From DASRJG01 sp964647625 (GTDB lineage Bacteria; Acidobacteriota; Polarisedimenticolia; Polarisedimenticolales; DASRJG01): a DNA stretch of 64,000 nt. The translations under genes were made by a program, and so were the position numbers. How positions within the stretch are numbered: the stretch's first letter is position 1; every line of letters begins with the position of its first letter. Under the pieces are notes generated by a model. It saw only the letters and a program-made list of their open reading frames with translations, did not search any database and was not told where the DNA came from. The stretch spans positions 1 to 64,000 of the forward strand of contig CAZYHZ010000021.1 in the NCBI GenBank assembly GCA_964647625.1, read 5' to 3'. This document shows positions 60,510 to 64,000 of the stretch, in pieces.

Positions 60510-62637
60510 CCGACTCCGCCTCGCCCGTCAGCGAGAACGAGAGCGACTTCTCCGCGGCGCGGGACGGCTTCGGGCCCGACTCGCTTGCGGCGAGCCTCAG
60601 CGCGTAATCGCCCGGCGGCAAGCTCGCGGTGTCGATCCGCGCGAGCACGCGGTAGCCTCCCGACGGCTCGGCGCCGAAGAACAGGACCGCCGTCGGCAGC
60701 GGCACCTTTTGCGATCGGGAATCCAGGACTTCAACCGCAAGGTCGAGCTTCGGCGGCGCCCCCCCGGCTCCGGGAAATCCGTGCAGCCAGAACAGCGTGT
60801 AAAGGACGCCGCGCGGGAACCGGGACGTCGTGGCCGGGAGGACGCGCGCTCCCGCCTTGAGGAGCAGCGAGTCGGCCGCCTCCGAAATCGACGGGCGATG
60901 AAGAAGGGGGGACTGCGACGACTCGTCACCGCTCAAGATGGCCACCGGAAGATCGGCGGCCTGAGCGCTCTTGGGCGCCGGAACGGTGACCGGCTGCGAC
61001 CACGTCGCGAGCTGGGCGGGGTCCTTGAGCCGCACCGACGCCTGGATCTCGTAGACGCCGGGCGGCAGGGTCACGCGGCCTTCGACGCGGAATCCGCGAC
61101 GGACCGCCGCGAGGCCTTCGGGTTTGACCCGCGCGGTGAACGAGTGCTCGTACCGGTCCACGATCTCTCCCGCCGCGCGCGCGACGATGTGGATCTCGAC
61201 GTCGAGCGCTCCGCCGCCGGCTTCATCCGTCGCGATGAGGATCGGGCCGTGCGCCTCCACCACGACCACGACCGGAGTCGTCTTGGGGTCGGCCGCCGGC
61301 AGAGGCTGGGCCACGCCCCGTGCGGCCAGCGTGCGGTAGCGGTCCACGGTTTCGAGCGAGGCCGCCCCGCTTCCGCCTTCCCGCGCGAGCGGCGTGATGT
61401 CGCTGTATCGTCCACGCCGGCTCTGTGCCGCGAATCCCTTGCGATTGACCGAGACGGTGAGCCGGCGGTACCGGTCGCCGTGAGACACCGGCACGCGGCA
61501 CGACACCCGGTAGAACTTCGTCGATTCGTCGTGGATCGTCTCGAACGCGCGCGACAGGTCGGAGTTCGTGAGCATGCGACCGCCGGTTTCTCCGGCGATC
61601 ACGCCGAGGAATTCCCGCCGGGATGAAGCGCTTTGCGTTCCGAGCGACCGTTCGAGGCCGAGGTCGGACAGGACGTTCTCGTCCATCCCGAGCGTCCCGA
61701 CCGCCACGCGCCAGTCGATGGACTGGGTGACGTCGCCAGCGGCGAGATCGTTGCCGATGTCGAGCGTGTAGACGGCGACGCCGCGCGCCGAGAGCGCCCG
61801 GATCAGCTCGCGGAACCCCGGCGTGAAGCCGCCCGAGCCCGTCTGCACCTCGCCGGGGACGGTCAACGGAAAACCCGGAGACACGAGGACGAGGATGCGC
61901 CGTCCGGGAAGTCCTTCGAACACATTCGCGATGCCGGTCAGCGATTCGTAGATGTGCTCGCGCTCCCAATCGAGCTGCTGCGCGGCGTTGACGGCTTGGT
62001 TGGCCATCCGGCCTTGCCGCAATGTGGCGCCGCCACGCGCCGAGCTGGAAAGGATCGAATCCGCGATGTCGTTCTGGAGGCTCGATGCCGGCATCCACGT
62101 CACCTTCCCGATCGCGCGGGCGAGGTCCTCGTGATTCGCCGTCACGCCCGAGAGCGCCTGCAATCGAAGATCGAGCTGGTACACGGCCGCGATGTCGTCG
62201 GGGCGCAAGCGGCGTCTCACGAACTCGGTAGCCGCCACCTTCGCTTGATTCACGCGAAGCGCCGTCGCGTCTCCGAGCGCATCGAACACGATGACGACGC
62301 TCCGGCGCTCCTGCATCGGTGCAGGAGACGGAGCGGGGGAGGCGGTCGCCGTCGACGTCGTGGCCGCGGCGCCGGCGGCTTCTGCCGGCGCCGGCGGCGC
62401 GCCCCACTCGTCGACCGCGACGACCTCGAGCGGCGTCCCTTCCTCGAGAACCGAAAAATCGTCCTTGCCGAGACCCGTCGCCATCGCACCCTTCGTGTCG
62501 CGAACCACGACGTCGAACTGTGCGAGCCGGACCTCGACGTGCTCGGTCGCCTCGAACGGACGGGGACCCGGCGAGGGGGGCGGCGGGCTCGCCGCGAGCG
62601 CGGTCAGCAGCAGCCAGGCAGCGGGGCGAACGCTCAC
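60481..62637 (-). CDS. VWFA-related acidobacterial-type VWA domain protein
   Basis: 718 residues. A signal-like N-terminus (AAWLLLTALAASPPPPSPG) leads to VEVRLAQFDVVVRDTKGAMA and LGKDDFSVLEEGTPLEVVAV, the opening block of VWFA-related acidobacterial proteins. The VWA domain (about 90-400) includes SVVIVFDALGDATALRVNQA, where the MIDAS DxSxS is degenerate (DALGD), and GRRILVLVSPGFPL. The C-terminal half has beta-rich repeats ending in a Ser-rich tail. Probably extracytoplasmic; function unknown. GTG 62637 fits a TAGAAT box 8 nt upstream; ATG 62682 would extend the N-terminus. Confidence 0.8.
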   Translation of the reverse strand: MSVRPAAWLLLTALAASPPPPSPGPRPFEATEHVEVRLAQFDVVVRDTKGAMATGLGKDDFSVLEEGTPLEVVAVDEWGAPPAPAEAAGAAATTSTATASPAPSPAPMQERRSVVIVFDALGDATALRVNQAKVAATEFVRRRLRPDDIAAVYQLDLRLQALSGVTANHEDLARAIGKVTWMPASSLQNDIADSILSSSARGGATLRQGRMANQAVNAAQQLDWEREHIYESLTGIANVFEGLPGRRILVLVSPGFPLTVPGEVQTGSGGFTPGFRELIRALSARGVAVYTLDIGNDLAAGDVTQSIDWRVAVGTLGMDENVLSDLGLERSLGTQSASSRREFLGVIAGETGGRMLTNSDLSRAFETIHDESTKFYRVSCRVPVSHGDRYRRLTVSVNRKGFAAQSRRGRYSDITPLAREGGSGAASLETVDRYRTLAARGVAQPLPAADPKTTPVVVVVEAHGPILIATDEAGGGALDVEIHIVARAAGEIVDRYEHSFTARVKPEGLAAVRRGFRVEGRVTLPPGVYEIQASVRLKDPAQLATWSQPVTVPAPKSAQAADLPVAILSGDESSQSPLLHRPSISEAADSLLLKAGARVLPATTSRFPRGVLYTLFWLHGFPGAGGAPPKLDLAVEVLDSRSQKVPLPTAVLFFGAEPSGGYRVLARIDTASLPPGDYALRLAASESGPKPSRAAEKSLSFSLTGEAESATSSSAGSP

Positions 62638-62645
62638 AGAGAGGA

Positions 62646-62651
62646 ATTCTA
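62646..62651 (-). promoter_or_regulatory. -10-like box TAGAAT for the VWA gene
   Basis: Minus-strand TAGAAT ends 8 nt before the GTG at 62637, implying a leaderless message. The -35 region reads TTCGCG (3/6). Confidence 0.4.
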
Positions 62652-62799
62652 GTTCCTCTCCGGATAAGCGCGAAAAATCCATAAATATCGATAATTCAAA
62701 AAATTGGATGCACGTCGATGTTCCGCTCTCGTTCATTCTATTTCGCCGACGGATAAGTCTAATTTTTTCAGCAACTTGGCAAGCCGCCATGCCGATTAC

Positions 62800-62828
62800 T
62801 TGACTGGCATTGAAGCTGCTTCAATATT
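62800..62828 (+). promoter_or_regulatory. promoter with palindromic operator upstream of the TonB-dependent receptor
   Basis: -35 TTGACT (62800-62805, 5/6), 17-bp spacer, -10 AATATT (62823-62828, 4/6). The spacer holds the perfect palindrome TTGAAGCTGCTTCAA (62810-62824), a likely operator. An overlapping sigma-54 reading is also possible: TGGCAT-N6-CTGC at 62805-62819 has the correct -24/-12 spacing. The whole AT-rich gap 62638-62935 has no gene. Confidence 0.5.
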
Positions 62829-62832
62829 GGGC

Positions 62833-62880
62833 TGCCGACGGGGGCGCCCTGGCCAACAGGCCGAAAGGGCAACGTCGACA
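62833..62880 (+). promoter_or_regulatory. structured leader of the TonB-dependent receptor gene
   Basis: Three stacked helices can form. The outer one is CGACG (62836-62840) with CGTCG (62873-62877). The middle one is GCCCT (62846-62850) with AGGGC (62866-62870). The inner one is GGCC (62851-62854) with GGCC (62859-62862) around an AACA loop. The position matches the first bases of the predicted transcript. I do not recognise a known riboswitch class. Confidence 0.45.
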
Positions 62881-62935
62881 AGAGATTTCGCGGTCCGGTC
62901 CAGGAGTCCAAATGGTTGATTCAGGAGGAATGGTG

Positions 62936-64000
62936 ATGGCAAACAGAGGGTTCCGGATGTTCGGGCTCTGGGCCGCGACGATGCTCCTGTCGCTGGCCGC
63001 TTGGGCGCAGACGTCCACCACGGGCGTCATCGAAGGCAAGGTGCGCGACCAAGCGGGTAACCCGGTTTCGGGCGCGACCGTCACCGGGATCGCGAACCGC
63101 GCGCCGGCGGCGGCGGTCACCGATGCCCAGGGACGGTACACGCTCGCAAATCTGCCTCCCGGCCAGTACAAGGTGCGCGCGGAGGCGCCCGGCAAGTCCG
63201 CGGTGGCGCTCGACAACGTCGACGTCAGCATCAACACGCGAACCCGCATCGACATCACCCTCGTCGCGGGTCAGACCGAATCGGTCACGGTCACGGCGGA
63301 AGCGCCTGTCGTCGACACGAAATCGGTGACGACGGGGGGAAACTTCAAGGTCGAGAATTTCATTGACCAGGTTCCCGTCGGACGAAACCTCGCCTCGACG
63401 CTGACGTTGGCGCCCGGAGTCCAGAGCGGCCTCGGGACGGGGGCGGGCAACTACTCGATGTCCGGCTCGTCGGGTCTCGAAAACTCGTACATCGTGGACG
63501 GCGTCAACATCACGAACACGGGCTACGGCGGCATCGGCGCGTTCAACAGCGTGTACGGATCGCTCGGAACGGGCGTCACGTACGACTTCCTCGAAGAGGT
63601 CCAGGTCAAGACGGGCGGCATCGACGTCGAGTTCGGCCAGGCGACGGGCGGTGTCGTCAACACCATCGTCAAGACCGGCACGAACGATCTCTCCGGTAAG
63701 GTTGCTCTCTACACGGGCGGCCCGGTCAGCCAGTACAAGCAGGCCGAATTGTTCAGCGGTGCGACGAACATCGTGAAAGGGTCGTGGAACGACAGCGCGA
63801 ACTACGACCTCGGGCTGCAGATCGGCGGACCGATCCTGAAGGACAAGCTGTTCTATTTCGTCGACTACAACCCGACGCAGCAAAAGCAGACCGCGCAGAT
63901 TCAGGACATCCCGCTCCCGGCAAACCTGACCGGCGGGATCACCCAATATCCGCAGGCCGCCGAGGGGTCACAGACGATCAAGCGCACCTCGAACAACTAC
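62936..64000 (+). CDS. Oar-like TonB-dependent receptor, 3' end outside the window
   Basis: At least 355 residues, cut at the window edge. A signal peptide (FGLWAATMLLSLAAWAQ) is followed by a carboxypeptidase-regulatory-like domain (about 27-115: VIEGKVRDQAGNPVSGATVT, YTLANLPPGQYKVRAEAPGK). A plug-like region follows (LASTLTLAPGVQSGLGTGAG, then SYIVDGVNITNTGYGG and VVNTIVKTGTNDLSGKV), and then the start of the barrel. It imports a substrate across the outer membrane, or serves as an Oar-type adhesin/protein exporter. ATG 62936 has AGGAGG (62923-62928) 7 nt upstream; GTG 62933 and ATG 62930 are alternatives. Confidence 0.88.
   Translation, partial: MANRGFRMFGLWAATMLLSLAAWAQTSTTGVIEGKVRDQAGNPVSGATVTGIANRAPAAAVTDAQGRYTLANLPPGQYKVRAEAPGKSAVALDNVDVSINTRTRIDITLVAGQTESVTVTAEAPVVDTKSVTTGGNFKVENFIDQVPVGRNLASTLTLAPGVQSGLGTGAGNYSMSGSSGLENSYIVDGVNITNTGYGGIGAFNSVYGSLGTGVTYDFLEEVQVKTGGIDVEFGQATGGVVNTIVKTGTNDLSGKVALYTGGPVSQYKQAELFSGATNIVKGSWNDSANYDLGLQIGGPILKDKLFYFVDYNPTQQKQTAQIQDIPLPANLTGGITQYPQAAEGSQTIKRTSNNY

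Noticed and set aside
62704..62919. Possible 71-residue gene before the TonB-dependent receptor
   Set aside because: No Shine-Dalgarno, no known domain, and it runs through the predicted promoter, palindrome and structured leader.
62833..62935. c-di-GMP (GEMM) riboswitch in the receptor leader
   Set aside because: A hairpin is present, but the conserved GEMM core (the CGCACAGGGCAA-type segment and tetraloop receptor) is not.

Overview
The window is chromosomal DNA from a high-G+C, Gram-negative, LPS-bearing bacterium, most likely an Acidobacteriota member (possibly Thermoanaerobaculia-like). The lineage call is an inference from four things: a VWA protein of the acidobacterial VWFA-related type, an Oar-like TonB-dependent receptor with an N-terminal carboxypeptidase-regulatory-like domain, many TPR proteins, and ClpC occurring together with BamA, Lol and lipid A genes. 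I see no rRNA, tRNA, CRISPR array, insertion sequence, phage gene or integrase. Gene density is very high, and about twenty same-strand junctions are 4-bp stop/start overlaps. Layout: (1) 1-8824: two small minus-strand genes (DUF72, ABM-fold) diverge from a tightly coupled five-gene plus-strand operon: a GcvT-like aminomethyltransferase-family protein, two tandem PYROXD2/COG1233-type FAD oxidoreductases, a choline-monooxygenase-like Rieske oxygenase, and an ADP-forming acyl-CoA synthetase. This looks like an uncharacterised route for oxidising and demethylating an N-methylated amine, and it is the best candidate here for an undescribed system. (2) 8855-14937: FN3 lipoprotein, dapF and a small membrane protein, converging on a lytic transglycosylase, a GAF-like protein and a TPR protein. 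(3) 15008-19359: lpxC, then an NtrY-like kinase and a degenerate NtrX-like regulator with no GAFTGA loop. (4) 19367-24844: an ECF sigma/anti-sigma pair diverging from two paralogous GGDEF-PilZ proteins (one apparently catalytic, one degenerate but keeping the I-site), then tsaB, rimI and psd. (5) 24897-31025: pssA, an ASADH-like protein without the catalytic Cys, lolC/E, lolD, clpC. (6) 31023-31104: an unusual repeat hairpin. (7) 31220-39877: an envelope operon bamA, skp, lpxD, fabZ, lpxA, Gfo/Idh/MocA oxidoreductase, serine hydrolase, tonB. (8) 39947-44277: HMGL-family enzyme, DEAD-box helicase, rsmD, LysM protein. (9) 44288-48091 (minus): rpsO, pnp and an MshEN-GAF protein. (10) 48251-50029: a membrane TPR protein. 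(11) 50041-56220 (minus): the classic rimP-nusA-infB-ylxP-rbfA-truB operon, preceded by a compact promoter plus intrinsic terminator. (12) 56328-64000: an unusual SPFH-phosphodiesterase-TPR fusion, a secreted TPR protein, the VWFA-related protein, and a TonB-dependent receptor cut by the window edge, with a palindromic operator candidate and a structured leader. The genes work mainly on envelope building (lipid A, phospholipids, outer-membrane proteins, lipoproteins, peptidoglycan), on translation and RNA metabolism, and on regulation. Many genes that lack a good Shine-Dalgarno have a TAnnnT -10-like box 6-10 nt before the start codon, which suggests frequent leaderless transcription. All functional calls come from reading motifs and gene context; nothing was searched against a database.
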